Source: an uncultured Sphingomonadaceae bacterium (GTDB lineage: Bacteria; Pseudomonadota; Alphaproteobacteria; Sphingomonadales; Sphingomonadaceae). Taken from it: 64,000 nucleotides of DNA. The notes under the pieces were generated by a model. The model was not told the origin of the DNA. It was given only the letters and a program-made list of their open reading frames with translations, and made no database searches. This document shows positions 36,332 through 46,317 of this stretch, in pieces. A program made the position numbers and the translations under genes. Every line of letters begins with the position of its first letter. Positions within the stretch are counted from its first letter, which is position 1. The DNA lies in contig CANMBD010000001.1 in NCBI GenBank assembly GCA_947495985.1, forward strand, positions 434,001 through 498,000, written 5' to 3'.

Positions 36332-37173
36332 GCCACCACTTCCCAACAACCAGTTGCCGCTGCATCGTTGGCATAATCTACAAAATCCTTGGCAGGGCGA
36401 CCCAAAGCTCGCTCCACTCCATCAGCGATATGTGCGTTACGGCCATCAAGTACGGTTGCAAAAAGATAGTCGAGCATCCAAACCACTTCGCCAGGAGCGC
36501 CAGACTGCCGGATGTTCTCGACAAAAGCTTCGTGAGGAACATCGACATAGCTGATTTCTCTGCCGGTTGCTTTTGACAGTGCCTTGGCCACGTCGTTGAA
36601 CGTTATCAGCCTTGGGCCTGTGACTTCATATATCTTTCCTGCATGACCATCTTCGGTCAGTGCCGCAAATGCTACATCAGCAATATCGTCTGCATCAACA
36701 AAAGGTTCCGGCGTGTCACCTGCTGGCAATGTGATCGCGCCACCCATTACCATGTCAATAAAGGCACCTTCAGAGAAATTCTGGTGGAACCAGCTGGCCC
36801 GGACAATGGTCCAATCGAGACCTGCTCGCTGGACTATGCGCTCACAGGCTTGCGCTTCTGTCTCGCCGCGGCCGGATAAAAGTACTAGTCGTTTGACGCC
36901 TTTGCGTTTTGCTTTGTTGACAAAAGCCTGGATGGCATCACTTGCACCGGGAATGGCGAGGTCGGGGGTGTAGGTGATATATACAGAGGTCACTCCTTTG
37001 AGGCACGGGTCCCAACTCGCGTCATTGTCCCAATCAAATGATGGAACGGCGGATCTTGACCCAATCCGAAAATCATAACCAGATCGCCTCAGGCGTTCCG
37101 CAACGCGTCGGCCGGTTTTTCCCGTGCCGCCCAGAACAAGGGTGATGTTTTTCTTGTCATTTTGAAAGTCCAC
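36328..37173 (-). CDS. NmrA-like NAD(P)-binding protein
   Basis: A 281-residue Rossmann-fold protein of the atypical SDR NmrA/QorB group. The dinucleotide site is TLVLGGTGKTGRRVAERL (residues 11-28), and RVAERLRRSGYDFRIGSRS and SWFHQNFSEGAF are family patterns. Members act as NAD(P)H-dependent reductases or redox sensors. It starts with GTG at 37173, preceded by AAGGAG 8 nt away. The gene is 101 nt downstream of the AraC-family regulator and its stop overlaps the 38-aa peptide start, so regulator, reductase, peptide, DUF1772 protein and hydrolase look like one functional cluster. Confidence 0.85.
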   Translation of the reverse strand: MDFQNDKKNITLVLGGTGKTGRRVAERLRRSGYDFRIGSRSAVPSFDWDNDASWDPCLKGVTSVYITYTPDLAIPGASDAIQAFVNKAKRKGVKRLVLLSGRGETEAQACERIVQRAGLDWTIVRASWFHQNFSEGAFIDMVMGGAITLPAGDTPEPFVDADDIADVAFAALTEDGHAGKIYEVTGPRLITFNDVAKALSKATGREISYVDVPHEAFVENIRQSGAPGEVVWMLDYLFATVLDGRNAHIADGVERALGRPAKDFVDYANDAAATGCWEVVA

Positions 37174-37251
37174 TGGCTTGCTCCTTATTTGGTGGGTGCA
37201 AACCGATGATTAAGGAGCGGCCAGTTTGTAATCTTGCCTGATGGTGCCAGT

Positions 37252-37274
37252 CTTTTGGCAGTTCGCGCCAAAAG
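37252..37274 (-). terminator. hairpin directly after the AraC-family gene
   Basis: CTTTTGGC (37252-37259) and GCCAAAAG (37267-37274) form a perfect 8-bp stem with a 7-nt loop, touching the stop codon of the regulator gene. There is no T-run. It may reduce read-through into the NmrA-like operon, implying that this operon has its own promoter in the remaining 78 nt. Confidence 0.5.
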
Positions 37275-38282
37275 TCAGCTAATCGTGGATTCCAGACGAT
37301 AAGAACGCGGTGTTCGCCCCGCCCAGCGCTTGAAGGCCCGCGTGAATCCGCTTTGCTCTGCAAAACCGGTCAGGAATGCGATCTCCGCGAGGCTGTAATC
37401 CGTGTCTCGAAGCAACTGTTGGGCGAGTTCCTGACGGGCCAGATCAACGAGGTTCTGATAGGATTGCCCTTTATCGGACAATCGCCTTTGCAAAGTGCGA
37501 GAGCTCATCCCCAGCTTTGATGCGATAAGTGAAAGCGTTGGAACGCCTTCGCTGAGTAATTGCGCCACCGTTATCCGGACGCGCTTATCCAAACTATTTT
37601 CATCTGCCCGCGCAGCAAGTTCTTGTTCCAGATGGCGGTCGAAGAATCTCGCAATTGTTTCGTCACCCAGCTTGTTGGGCGCCGCTAAACTCTGTTCGCT
37701 GACGAGCAAGGCGTCGCGACCTGATTCAAAGTGTACAGGGCAACCAAAGTGATCAGTGTAAACCGATTCGTCACCCCTTGGAGCATGTTTGAAGAACACG
37801 GCTTGCGGGACAAAAGGAGCTGAACTGACTTCCTGACTAATGGTGACGACAGCAGAAAGACTGGCCTCATTCGAGAGCAGCATGCCAAGACTGCCATCAC
37901 CAGTTTTATGAAGGCTATAGAACAGGCCCTCTGCGCATTGCTCGAGCGAATAGGTCTCAGCGCTGCCCAATACACGACCATAGCGCTCCGATCTTGTATA
38001 AGAGCCCCGTAGGTCAGGTGCAGATTTCCATGCTAATCCAAACGCTCCATATTCATCGCTATGCATGGCCGCACCAATGCGAAGGGGCAGTTCAAGGCCG
38101 TTCGGATCACGTTCGGCCAGAGCAGCGAAGAAGTCATAATATTCTGTCGAAGACACCATGCGGGTGGGATCGACAGGACCATCATATGCCAATCCCAATC
38201 CTTCAACCAAGTCCCGCGCCTCAACTCCAGCACTGGCTTGCCCGATGACCTTGTAAACATATAGCGACGTAATCTGGTTCAT
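37275..38282 (-). CDS. AraC family transcriptional regulator
   Basis: A 335-residue regulator with an N-terminal arabinose-binding-like effector domain (PF12625 type, residues about 20-210, with EYGAFGLAWKSAPDLRGSY) and a C-terminal AraC DNA-binding domain (about 235-330) with two helix-turn-helix units: SLIASKLGMSSRTLQRRL and SLAEIAFLTGFAEQSGFTRAFKRWAGRTP. Related regulators are the OruR/VirF-like group acting as activators on adjacent genes. Start ATG 38282 is chosen because the open frame back to 38378 lacks a conserved start. The likely target is the NmrA-like operon just downstream. Confidence 0.88.
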   Translation of the reverse strand: MNQITSLYVYKVIGQASAGVEARDLVEGLGLAYDGPVDPTRMVSSTEYYDFFAALAERDPNGLELPLRIGAAMHSDEYGAFGLAWKSAPDLRGSYTRSERYGRVLGSAETYSLEQCAEGLFYSLHKTGDGSLGMLLSNEASLSAVVTISQEVSSAPFVPQAVFFKHAPRGDESVYTDHFGCPVHFESGRDALLVSEQSLAAPNKLGDETIARFFDRHLEQELAARADENSLDKRVRITVAQLLSEGVPTLSLIASKLGMSSRTLQRRLSDKGQSYQNLVDLARQELAQQLLRDTDYSLAEIAFLTGFAEQSGFTRAFKRWAGRTPRSYRLESTIS

Positions 38283-38363
38283 ACGACCAGATATAAAATA
38301 TCTAGTAGATTTGCGAGACTGATAATAACGAAAGTAAGTGTAATCGCCGCCATTCAAAAGCAT

Positions 38364-38383
38364 CCGCTTTCGCAACAAAGCGG
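38364..38383 (-). terminator. hairpin after slt
   Basis: CCGCTTT (38364-38370) and AAAGCGG (38377-38383) pair perfectly around a 6-nt loop, 8 nt beyond the slt stop on the minus strand. It probably ends the slt transcript before the AraC-family gene, though the following T content is low. Confidence 0.45.
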
Positions 38384-38391
38384 ACCTGCCA

Positions 38392-40368
38392 TCAACCTTT
38401 GTAATTCTTCCCGATATAGCGGGTCAGCGGCGTATCGCTTTTGATCGTCGGGCCACGCGGGTTCATTGTGTCGTAGACGACTGCATTTTCCAGCACGCGT
38501 TTGACATAATTGCGGGTCTCGGAAATCGGTATGTCTTCAATCCATTTCAGCCAGTCGATGCCGCCCTGTCGCGGATCACCATTGCGCCGCAGCCATTTGT
38601 TCACATTGCCGGGCCCTGCATTATAAGCCGCAGCGGCCAGTGGATAGCTGCCGCCATAATAGCTCAGCATCCGCTGGAAATAACTGCTTCCCAGCCGGAT
38701 GTTATATTGGGGGTCGCCGGTCAGACCGGACAGATTATAGGACAATCCTATTTTGCCGGATTGTTCTCGCGCAGTACCGGGCATCAGCTGCATCAGACCG
38801 CGCGCACCGGCATGGCTGATCGCGCCTTGCGCAAACTGGCTTTCTTGCCGAGTGACCGCGTGAATGATGGTCCATCTGCTCTCATGACCGGAAGGAACCG
38901 GCATGGTCGGGAAAGAGGTTTCATCAATGGGGCCGACGCCTGCGCCAAGTGCGCTAATTCCTTTGATCACGCCAAGATCGCGGGCACCGATACGCTTTGA
39001 TAAGTCACTGATCAATAAATAGTCTTTTGGGCTGTCGGCCTCATAGGCCAAGGCGCGGTGGAAACGAATTTGTTCTTTCCATGGCCCAGTCCGTGTGGAG
39101 GCCTTTGTGGCAATGACCAGAGGATTCTGGTCATAGGTGCGCCGGTCTTCGTCGGTGATCTCGATGGCCGGTTTCCGGTTAAATGCGGGAAGGGGCCGGC
39201 CCAATCGTTCCAGCGACAGCTGACCGTAAAAATGATCGGGGAAGGCCGCGGCCTTCTCAAAAAAGCTTGTTGCTTCAGCGGTTTGCCCCGCTTCGGCGGC
39301 TGCACGACCAGCCCAATAATAGCCTTTTGAGCGGATGTTGGGACTGTTATAGGAACGCGCATAACGGTCAAACATCGCGACCGCCTTGGCCGGATTACGC
39401 TGACCCCAGAGGGCGGCATTGCCGGCCAGCCAGGTCAGGTCGGAATATTTGTCACGGATCCGGCTGCTCTGCGCGGCAATATCAGTCGATCCGGCATAGG
39501 CATCATCGACTTTCGATGCGATATTATAAGCTACTGTCCATTGCCGGTCGTTATATGCCGCCTTCGCATTGATCAGATTCGCATCATACCAGGTCGCGAT
39601 CTGGGAATCGCTCGTGGGGCGAATCCGCAGCACTGGCCGGTTGGCCATAAGCTGGCGCGCATTGTAGCTCTGTCCTTTGTTACGCAAATAGCGTGCGCGG
39701 TCGGCTATATAGCCGGCATCATATTGGCCAAGGCTATTGACTGTTGCGGCTTTCGCATTGGCATCCGGTGCGTTGGTCAGTTGCGCCAGACGGGCGGCAA
39801 AAACCGCACGGCGCCCGGATGATGCAAAGCCGAGCTGCCGGGCTGCATCCTGCGTTGCCCGTGCCCATAAAAGCGCATCCATCCTGGCATCATGATCATC
39901 CACTGTCAGGGCGGAGCTAAACCGGCTGAGCAGGGCTGCTTCATCTTCGTCGGTCAACGTGCCGCCACGCCAGGCCTGCTGCGCCATCGCATTGGCTTTC
40001 AGAGTTTCTCCCCTGGATTGCAGGGCAACCGCATATTTTGCCGCCCCGGCATTGGTCAGCGGTGCAAAGCGGTCAAAAAAGGCAATCACCCGGCCAGCGG
40101 AGAAATTGTTTATATCAATTGCCTGCTCTGCATTGCGCTGCATACGCGCGCCGTCTGGCCAATCAGGATAAGTGACAAGAAAACCGGCATAGTCTTCAAA
40201 AGAATAATTGTCGGATTGAGTCAAAACGCGCCAGCGTTGCAGGCCGAGTACGGCATTTCCACCAGTAGGGTCGGACAGTGTCGCACCGCCGCTTTGCTCT
40301 GCAGCCATGCATGTTACTGGTGTTAAAAGCAGGCTTGCGAGAATAATTCTTGATACCATACTGGACAT
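38392..40368 (-). CDS. slt: soluble lytic murein transglycosylase
   Basis: A 658-residue periplasmic enzyme that cleaves MurNAc-GlcNAc bonds to give 1,6-anhydro ends. A signal peptide (MSSMVSRIILASLLLTPVTCMA) is followed by a long alpha-helical superhelical domain as in Slt70 and a C-terminal SLT domain: HAVTRQESQFAQGAISHAGARGLMQLMPGTA, with the catalytic Glu in the ES pair, then AYNAGPGNVNKWL. An AAGGAG site stands before the ATG at 40368. The gene is divergent from dapA with 103 nt between. No partner gene is needed for its known role in turnover and antibiotic response. Confidence 0.93.
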   Translation of the reverse strand: MSSMVSRIILASLLLTPVTCMAAEQSGGATLSDPTGGNAVLGLQRWRVLTQSDNYSFEDYAGFLVTYPDWPDGARMQRNAEQAIDINNFSAGRVIAFFDRFAPLTNAGAAKYAVALQSRGETLKANAMAQQAWRGGTLTDEDEAALLSRFSSALTVDDHDARMDALLWARATQDAARQLGFASSGRRAVFAARLAQLTNAPDANAKAATVNSLGQYDAGYIADRARYLRNKGQSYNARQLMANRPVLRIRPTSDSQIATWYDANLINAKAAYNDRQWTVAYNIASKVDDAYAGSTDIAAQSSRIRDKYSDLTWLAGNAALWGQRNPAKAVAMFDRYARSYNSPNIRSKGYYWAGRAAAEAGQTAEATSFFEKAAAFPDHFYGQLSLERLGRPLPAFNRKPAIEITDEDRRTYDQNPLVIATKASTRTGPWKEQIRFHRALAYEADSPKDYLLISDLSKRIGARDLGVIKGISALGAGVGPIDETSFPTMPVPSGHESRWTIIHAVTRQESQFAQGAISHAGARGLMQLMPGTAREQSGKIGLSYNLSGLTGDPQYNIRLGSSYFQRMLSYYGGSYPLAAAAYNAGPGNVNKWLRRNGDPRQGGIDWLKWIEDIPISETRNYVKRVLENAVVYDTMNPRGPTIKSDTPLTRYIGKNYKG

Positions 40369-40471
40369 TTTGGGGGTAGGCTCCTTATCAGGCGCTGAAC
40401 GAAGAACTATATCATTGTTAAGCTTGAGTAAGCCTTGGCAATTTCTTAGCCAAATTTAAAGGAGTATTTCC

Positions 40472-41347
40472 ATGTTTTCCGGCTCAATTCCGGCCCTGGT
40501 GACTCCCTTTCGCGACGGATCGTTTGCGGAAGGTGAATTTCGGGCCTTGGTAGACTGGCAAATCGAGCAAGGTAGTAGCGGTCTGGTTCCCTGTGGGACC
40601 ACCGGTGAGTCCTCGACTTTGTCCAATGCCGAGCATCATCGCGTTATCGAAGTGTGCATCGAGCAAGCCGCCGGACGGGTGCCTGTCATTGCCGGTTGCG
40701 GTTCCAATGACACCACCAACGCCTTGCTCCATTTGAATTTTTCCAAAAAATGCGGCGCAGCAGCCGGTCTGGTCGTGGCGCCTTATTATAATCGACCCAA
40801 TCAGGAAGGCATTTACGCCCATTTTGAGACACTGACGACGAAAAATGACTTGCCGCTGGTGCTATATAATGTGCCTGCGCGCACGGTGACGGATATATTG
40901 CCGGAAACGGTAGCGGCATTGTCCAAGCTGCCAAGTGTGATTGCGATAAAGGATGCCAGCGGTGAAATTGACCGGGTTACCGATCACCGGCTTGCCTGCG
41001 ATGATGATTTCTGCCTGTTGTCCGGCGTGGATGAACTCTCTCTCGCCTTTAACGCATCTGGTGGTGCCGGATGCATTTCTGTGACTGCCAATGTTGCGCC
41101 TAAGCTGTGCGCTGAATTTCAGGCGGCTTGCGCTGCGGGCGACTATGAAAAAGCGCGTGAGTTGAATGACAAGCTCTATCCGCTTCACAAGGCGATGTTC
41201 GCCGATGCATCGCCCGGGCCAGTCAAATATGCCTTGTCCCGGGTCGTTGATGGTTTTCCGGTTGATTTGCGCTTGCCGATGACGCCGCCTTCCGATGCAG
41301 CCCGCAAAGCCGTGGACGCCGCGCTGGAGGGAGCTGGTTTGATCTGA
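40472..41347 (+). CDS. dapA: 4-hydroxy-tetrahydrodipicolinate synthase
   Basis: A 291-residue class I aldolase that condenses pyruvate with aspartate semialdehyde in the lysine / diaminopimelate pathway, feeding peptidoglycan. Signatures: GTTGESSTL (residues about 43-51), LYNVPART with the active-site Tyr, and VIAIKDASG whose Lys forms the Schiff base with pyruvate. Normal length. An AAAGGAG site precedes the ATG. Its stop codon shares a base with the smpB start (TGATG), beginning an overlapping run of four genes to cckA. Confidence 0.97.
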   Translation: MFSGSIPALVTPFRDGSFAEGEFRALVDWQIEQGSSGLVPCGTTGESSTLSNAEHHRVIEVCIEQAAGRVPVIAGCGSNDTTNALLHLNFSKKCGAAAGLVVAPYYNRPNQEGIYAHFETLTTKNDLPLVLYNVPARTVTDILPETVAALSKLPSVIAIKDASGEIDRVTDHRLACDDDFCLLSGVDELSLAFNASGGAGCISVTANVAPKLCAEFQAACAAGDYEKARELNDKLYPLHKAMFADASPGPVKYALSRVVDGFPVDLRLPMTPPSDAARKAVDAALEGAGLI

Positions 41348-41829
41348 TGGCGAAGCCTCGTCCTCTTGAATTCGATAAACAAAAGATCGTCGCCGAAAAT
41401 CGGCGAGCGCGCTATGACTATCATCTCGATGAGAAGTTCGAAGCGGGCATCATGCTGACAGGAACAGAGGTCAAGTCCTTGCGTTTCGGCTCAGGAACTA
41501 TTGCCGAAAGCTATGCCGAGGTCAAAGATGATGAGGTTTGGCTAATCAACGCCAATATTCCTGAATGGAGTCATGGCAACCGCCATAATCACGAACCGAA
41601 GCGCCCGCGCAAATTGCTGCTTAACCGGCGGCAAATCAACAAATTTTACGGCGCCGTAATGCGCAAGGGCATGACCATTGTGCCCTTGTCCATCTATTTC
41701 AATGGCAAGGGCCGCGCCAAGATCGAGCTGGCATTGGCCAAAGGTAAGAAAGCCCCCGACAAACGCGCTACCGAAAAGGACCGCGACTGGAAACGTCAGC
41801 AAGGGCGATTGTTGCGCGAACATGGCTGA
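41347..41829 (+). CDS. smpB: SsrA-binding protein SmpB
   Basis: A 160-residue RNA-binding protein that carries tmRNA to stalled ribosomes in trans-translation. Family markers are [34 protein letters not shown] (residues about 11-44), the [11 protein letters not shown] segment and the C-terminal basic tail with [19 protein letters not shown]. Length is usual. It overlaps dapA by 1 nt and the DUF2062 gene by 8 nt. The tmRNA gene itself is not in this window. Confidence 0.97.
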   Translation: MAKPRPLEFDKQKIVAENRRARYDYHLDEKFEAGIMLTGTEVKSLRFGSGTIAESYAEVKDDEVWLINANIPEWSHGNRHNHEPKRPRKLLLNRRQINKFYGAVMRKGMTIVPLSIYFNGKGRAKIELALAKGKKAPDKRATEKDRDWKRQQGRLLREHG

Positions 41830-42430
41830 TCCTAATTCATCGGGTAAAGACTGGGGTGCGCGGACCATCATGCGCGTCTTCCGCTGGCTCGAAGAAAAAA
41901 TGCCAACCCGGGCGGGAATGGCGAAAAACAAGTATTTGCGTCCAATTGCCCACCGCTTTTTGCGTTCTGACCTATGGCGATTCACGCGCCGGTCAGTGCC
42001 GCGCGGTGTGGCCCTTGGCATGCTGGCGGCCTTTCTGATTCCGGTGGGTCAGATATTTGGTGCTGTCTTTTTGGCGCTGCCAATTCGCGCAAATGTTCCG
42101 GTTGCGGCGCTAACGACATTTATAACCAATCCATTCACTTACCCGTTCTGGATTGCCGCGGCCAACCAGATTGGCAAATTTGCCCTGCGTATCGATGCGC
42201 TGACCTATGGCCAGCCGATCAATACCCAGATACGCAGCGAGTTCGGCATGTGGCTTAGCTGGTTTGTGCGTGAAGCAGGTGTAACGGCTTTTGGCTTTTT
42301 GTTGTTGGCAATTACTTTCTCCGCCTTAGGCTATGTGATCAGTTCATTCGGCTGGCGCTGGTGGACAGCCCGGAAATGGGAACGACGGATTAAGAAATTG
42401 AACTTGGACAGCTACAAAGATGGCGAGTGA
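41822..42430 (+). CDS. DUF2062 membrane protein
   Basis: A 202-residue protein with three hydrophobic segments: about 58-80 ([21 protein letters not shown]), 88-108 ([20 protein letters not shown]) and 145-170. The PxxQ/NPFTYP elements are hallmarks of DUF2062, a family of uncharacterised inner-membrane proteins. It overlaps smpB by 8 nt and cckA by 11 nt, so its translation is tied to both. The ATG at 41822 is used; the frame opens earlier inside smpB. Role unknown, though its place before cckA recurs in sphingomonads as far as I recall. Confidence 0.82.
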   Translation: MADPNSSGKDWGARTIMRVFRWLEEKMPTRAGMAKNKYLRPIAHRFLRSDLWRFTRRSVPRGVALGMLAAFLIPVGQIFGAVFLALPIRANVPVAALTTFITNPFTYPFWIAAANQIGKFALRIDALTYGQPINTQIRSEFGMWLSWFVREAGVTAFGFLLLAITFSALGYVISSFGWRWWTARKWERRIKKLNLDSYKDGE

Positions 42431-44858
42431 AGCCCGAGACAATATGGGGTTGCTGAACCCCAGCACGCGCAAGACCACGAATGACGTACGTCTGCGTATC
42501 CTGATATTGGTGGCGGCTATATTGGGGTCGCTTGGGCTGCTTTACTGGCAGGTTCAAAATACCGCGCTGCTTCTTGCTTTTCTGGCACTGGCAATGACCA
42601 CAGGCGCGGTGGTTTATTTTCTGCGTCCGCAAAATAAGGCAACCGACGAAGAAGCAGCCTCTTTGGCCGATTGGGCGGTCACCCGGCTCGTTGCCGATCA
42701 ATCCGAAATAGGACTGGCAATTACAGATCGTGCCGGGCGTCTGGTTTGCGCGAATGAGCTGTTCACGAAATGGTTTAATGGTCCGGCTGTTCCGCCGGAG
42801 TTACCGTTGCAGGATGGCGGGAATGAGTTGCTGACCACAGCTGGCCGGAACGCATGGCGTGATGGCCGCGGCTATGCCGAAGGGCTGAAGCGCGGGGTGG
42901 CCGAATATAATGCCAAGGTCGTGCGAGCGGGGCAGGGTGATGAATATCTGCTGTGGCAATTCAAACCGCAGCGCCGCAACGACGTGCTTGACGATACCAT
43001 CGGCATGGTCGGCGGCGCGACAGGCCGGGCGCTCTCCGAAGCGGGCGTGCTGGCGACGGTTATTGGCGGCGAGGGGCGGATTAGAGCTTCCAACCAGGGT
43101 TTCGCTTTAAGAGCTACCGGCCGTGAAGAAGCCAATATATCCGGCCGCAACTTCATCAATTTCCTGCGGTCCGATGACAAGGGCATAATCTTTTTCGAAC
43201 GCGACGGCCGGCATGGTACACCGGTACGCCTGTTTCATATCCCGCTGGACCGTGAACAGGAAAAAGGCCCTGCGCTGATCCTGCTCATCGACGATGACGG
43301 CGGTATGGTAGAGCGCGGTCAGGCGCTGGAACAGGTCGAATCGATGCTGTCGCTGCTACCGCTCGGGCTGGCGCTGACCGACCGCGATGGGCGCTTCCTG
43401 TTTTTCAACAACGCATTTGGCAGAGTGGCTGGTGTGCAGGAGGGAGAGAAACCACTCTATCCGGGGGATTTGATGATCCGGGACGACAAGTCGGCGGTGG
43501 CGGACGCGGTGCGGCGCTATGCCAGCGGGCCTTCCATGTCCGGCGATCTTGCGGTCCGGTTGCGCGATGGTGGAGATGATCCGGTCGCTTTGGGCATGGC
43601 CGGGATTCGCGGGCTCGGCGATGCGGCAGTCTTGCTATCCATCAAGGATAATAGCGAAGAGACCAAATTGAAGAGCCAGGTGGCGCAGGCGACCAAGATG
43701 CAAGCAGTCGGCCAGTTGGCAGGAGGCGTGGCGCATGACTTCAACAATATCCTGACGGCGATTATCGGCCATTGCGACTTGATGCTACTGCGCCATGCGC
43801 CGGGCGACAGTGACTATGATGATATTCAGCAGGTCAAGAACAACAGCAACCGCGCCGCCGGTTTGACGCGGCAATTACTCGCCTTTTCGCGGCAGCAGAC
43901 ATTGCGGCCTCAAATTTTGCAGTTGCCTGATGTGGTTGCTGACGTATCCAATCTGCTCAAGCGGTTGCTTGACGACAGCATCGAACTGGAAGTGAAGCAT
44001 GGCCGCAATCTTGGCCTGGTTCGCGCCGATCCGGGGCAATTGGAACAAGTGATCATCAATCTGGGTGTTAATGCGCGCGACGCCATCAATGCCAGCGGCG
44101 CCAATGGCGGCAAGATATCGATCACGACTCAAATGATCGCTCCGTCCGATGTTCGGGCCATGAAGCGCGATATCCTTCCAGTTGGAGACTATACAGCGCT
44201 TTTTGTCACGGATACGGGCAACGGTATTCCTCCGGCGGTTATCGGCAAGATTTTTGAACCGTTTTTTACAACCAAGGAAGTCGGTAAGGGCACCGGGCTT
44301 GGCCTGTCCACGGTATACGGGATCGTCAAACAGTCAGGCGGTTATATCTTTGCCGATTCCAAACCGGGAGAAGGTGCGACTTTCTCCATCTATTTCCCCG
44401 TACACAAGGTTTCTGACCAGGAAACATTGCCGTCGTCAGAGCCGCTCAAGGCCGTGGCGAAGAAAGAGCTATGGGGCAGCGGTCACATCCTGCTGGTTGA
44501 GGATGAGGACATGGTCCGTGCTGTCGCTGAGCGGGCGTTGACCCGGCAAGGCTATACAGTTGTTACGGCCAGTGATGGCGAAGAAGGACTACAGCATATC
44601 GAAGCGCTGGGCGAGGGCGAGGAGATTTTCGATATGATCGTATCGGATGTTGTCATGCCAAACATGGATGGACCGGCCATGGCTAAAGAGGTGCGTGCGC
44701 AATATCCCGATATGCCAATCCTGTTTATGTCGGGCTATGCCGAGGAGCAATTGCGCAAGTCCATTGATCTCGACAATGTTGCGTTCCTGCCCAAGCCATT
44801 TTCCGTCGCCCAAATCGCCGAGGCCGTAGGAGAAGTTTTGGCCGAACATGCCAAATAG
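42420..44858 (+). CDS. cckA: hybrid histidine kinase CckA
   Basis: An 812-residue cell-cycle kinase. Two N-terminal TMs (about 25-68) are followed by PAS-like domains (about 90-200, 200-300 and 305-400), a HisKA domain with GGVAHDFNN (phospho-acceptor H439), an HATPase domain with GTGLGLSTVYG, and a C-terminal receiver domain with phospho-acceptor D743 in VSDVVMPNMDG. CckA feeds phosphate through ChpT to CtrA and CpdR in alphaproteobacteria and can reverse its flux. ChpT and CtrA are not in this window. It starts inside the DUF2062 gene and is followed after 152 nt by recA. Confidence 0.93.
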   Translation: MASEARDNMGLLNPSTRKTTNDVRLRILILVAAILGSLGLLYWQVQNTALLLAFLALAMTTGAVVYFLRPQNKATDEEAASLADWAVTRLVADQSEIGLAITDRAGRLVCANELFTKWFNGPAVPPELPLQDGGNELLTTAGRNAWRDGRGYAEGLKRGVAEYNAKVVRAGQGDEYLLWQFKPQRRNDVLDDTIGMVGGATGRALSEAGVLATVIGGEGRIRASNQGFALRATGREEANISGRNFINFLRSDDKGIIFFERDGRHGTPVRLFHIPLDREQEKGPALILLIDDDGGMVERGQALEQVESMLSLLPLGLALTDRDGRFLFFNNAFGRVAGVQEGEKPLYPGDLMIRDDKSAVADAVRRYASGPSMSGDLAVRLRDGGDDPVALGMAGIRGLGDAAVLLSIKDNSEETKLKSQVAQATKMQAVGQLAGGVAHDFNNILTAIIGHCDLMLLRHAPGDSDYDDIQQVKNNSNRAAGLTRQLLAFSRQQTLRPQILQLPDVVADVSNLLKRLLDDSIELEVKHGRNLGLVRADPGQLEQVIINLGVNARDAINASGANGGKISITTQMIAPSDVRAMKRDILPVGDYTALFVTDTGNGIPPAVIGKIFEPFFTTKEVGKGTGLGLSTVYGIVKQSGGYIFADSKPGEGATFSIYFPVHKVSDQETLPSSEPLKAVAKKELWGSGHILLVEDEDMVRAVAERALTRQGYTVVTASDGEEGLQHIEALGEGEEIFDMIVSDVVMPNMDGPAMAKEVRAQYPDMPILFMSGYAEEQLRKSIDLDNVAFLPKPFSVAQIAEAVGEVLAEHAK

Positions 44859-44920
44859 CATCTACTATTGCGCATAAGTACTTAAAGAAATTGTATTTTA
44901 TGCAATTTCAAAAAAATTCT

Positions 44921-44935
44921 GTTCCACTCTTGTTC
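44921..44935 (+). promoter_or_regulatory. LexA box of recA
   Basis: GTTCCACTCTTGTTC is a perfect match to the alphaproteobacterial LexA site GTTC-N7-GTTC, placed 76 nt before the recA start. A possible promoter TTGTTC (44930-44935), 17-nt spacer, TACATC (44953-44958) overlaps the second half-site, so LexA would block polymerase. RecA is the usual LexA target. Confidence 0.85.
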
Positions 44936-45010
44936 TAGTAGAACAAATGCGGTACATCATATCCATCATTGATTGATAACGTACAAGCATTTAGCGAAGG
45001 GGACAGGCAA

Positions 45011-46102
45011 ATGGCCGGCAATTTAAAAGTCGTAGAATCGGATAATCAATTGAACTCATCAGACAGACAAAAGGCGCTTGACGCCGCGTTGGCGCAGATT
45101 GATCGCGCTTTTGGTAAAGGCTCGGCCATGAAGCTGGGTTCCCGCAAGGCGATGGAGGTCGAATCGATTTCCACCGGTTCCTTGGGACTGGATATCGCGC
45201 TTGGCATCGGGGGATTGCCAAAGGGTCGTGTAATCGAAATTTATGGTCCGGAAAGCTCTGGTAAAACTACTTTGGCGTTGCATGTCATCGCCGAAGCGCA
45301 AAAAGCAGGCGGCACGGCAGCCTTTGTCGATGCCGAGCATGCTTTGGATCCTGTTTATGCCAATGCACTTGGTGTGGACATTGACGAACTTATCATATCC
45401 CAGCCCGACACAGGTGAGCAGGCGCTTGAGATTACCGATACGTTGGTTCGCTCAAACGCGATTGATGTTCTGGTTGTCGATTCGGTTGCTGCATTGGTTC
45501 CACGCGCTGAGATTGAGGGTGAAATGGGTGATGCCCATGTTGGCCTTCAGGCGCGTTTGATGAGTCAGGCACTGCGTAAGTTGACCGGTTCGATCAGCCG
45601 TTCCAAATGCATGGTGATCTTCATCAACCAGGTGCGCATGAAAATTGGCGTAATGTACGGCAATCCCGAAACCACATCGGGTGGTAATGCACTGAAATTC
45701 TATGCATCGGTTCGTCTCGACATTCGCCGCACCGGGCAGATCAAGGAACGGGATGATATTGTCGGTAACTCGACCCGTGTGAAAGTGGTCAAGAACAAGG
45801 TCGCACCGCCGTTCAAGCAGGTCGAATTTGACATCATGTACGGGCAGGGCATTTCCAAGGTTGGTGAGATTATCGATCTTGGCGTCAAGGCCGGTGTCGT
45901 CGAGAAATCCGGGGCATGGTTCTCCTATGACTCCGTTCGTATCGGGCAGGGGCGCGAAAATTCGAAACGCTTCCTGCTGGAGAATCCGGAAATGATGGCA
46001 AAGCTGGAAAATCAAATTCGCGGCAATGAAGAAGAAATTGCCGAGGAAATGATGACCGGGCCCGTCGGAGCCGATAGCGACGCTGAAGCTGATGCCGAAT
46101 AA
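45011..46102 (+). CDS. recA: recombinase RecA
   Basis: A 363-residue recombinase that forms filaments on single-stranded DNA, promotes strand exchange and triggers LexA self-cleavage. Walker [10 protein letters not shown] (about residue 78), the VDAEHALDP segment and the [23 protein letters not shown]2 loop are unmistakable; the acidic C-terminal tail ends DSDAEADAE. The ATG at 45011 has AAGGGGA upstream, so the earlier ATG at 44969 is not used. A LexA box lies upstream and a terminator downstream. Confidence 0.98.
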   Translation: MAGNLKVVESDNQLNSSDRQKALDAALAQIDRAFGKGSAMKLGSRKAMEVESISTGSLGLDIALGIGGLPKGRVIEIYGPESSGKTTLALHVIAEAQKAGGTAAFVDAEHALDPVYANALGVDIDELIISQPDTGEQALEITDTLVRSNAIDVLVVDSVAALVPRAEIEGEMGDAHVGLQARLMSQALRKLTGSISRSKCMVIFINQVRMKIGVMYGNPETTSGGNALKFYASVRLDIRRTGQIKERDDIVGNSTRVKVVKNKVAPPFKQVEFDIMYGQGISKVGEIIDLGVKAGVVEKSGAWFSYDSVRIGQGRENSKRFLLENPEMMAKLENQIRGNEEEIAEEMMTGPVGADSDAEADAE

Positions 46103-46196
46103 AATAGGTGCAGGGGCGGGCTAGGTCCGCCTCTATCCTTCTCTCCAAAATTCAAGTTTTGCCAATCCGTTTTCCCCGAGACGGACTTTGGCATCC

Positions 46197-46237
46197 GGGC
46201 CGTCCTTCTGTCCCCCGATAGTCAGGACGGCCCTTTT
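46197..46237 (+). terminator. rho-independent terminator of recA
   Basis: GGGCCGTCCT (46197-46206) and AGGACGGCCC (46224-46233) form a perfect 10-bp stem with a 17-nt loop, followed by TTTT. It lies 95 nt after the recA stop codon. Confidence 0.85.
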
Positions 46238-46317
46238 CATTTGCTATCCAACAATTTCCTGTCAAAAGTTGGAAAATCCGGGCGGGTAAATTTGCGATCA
46301 CTTCAAAAGGGGAATTC

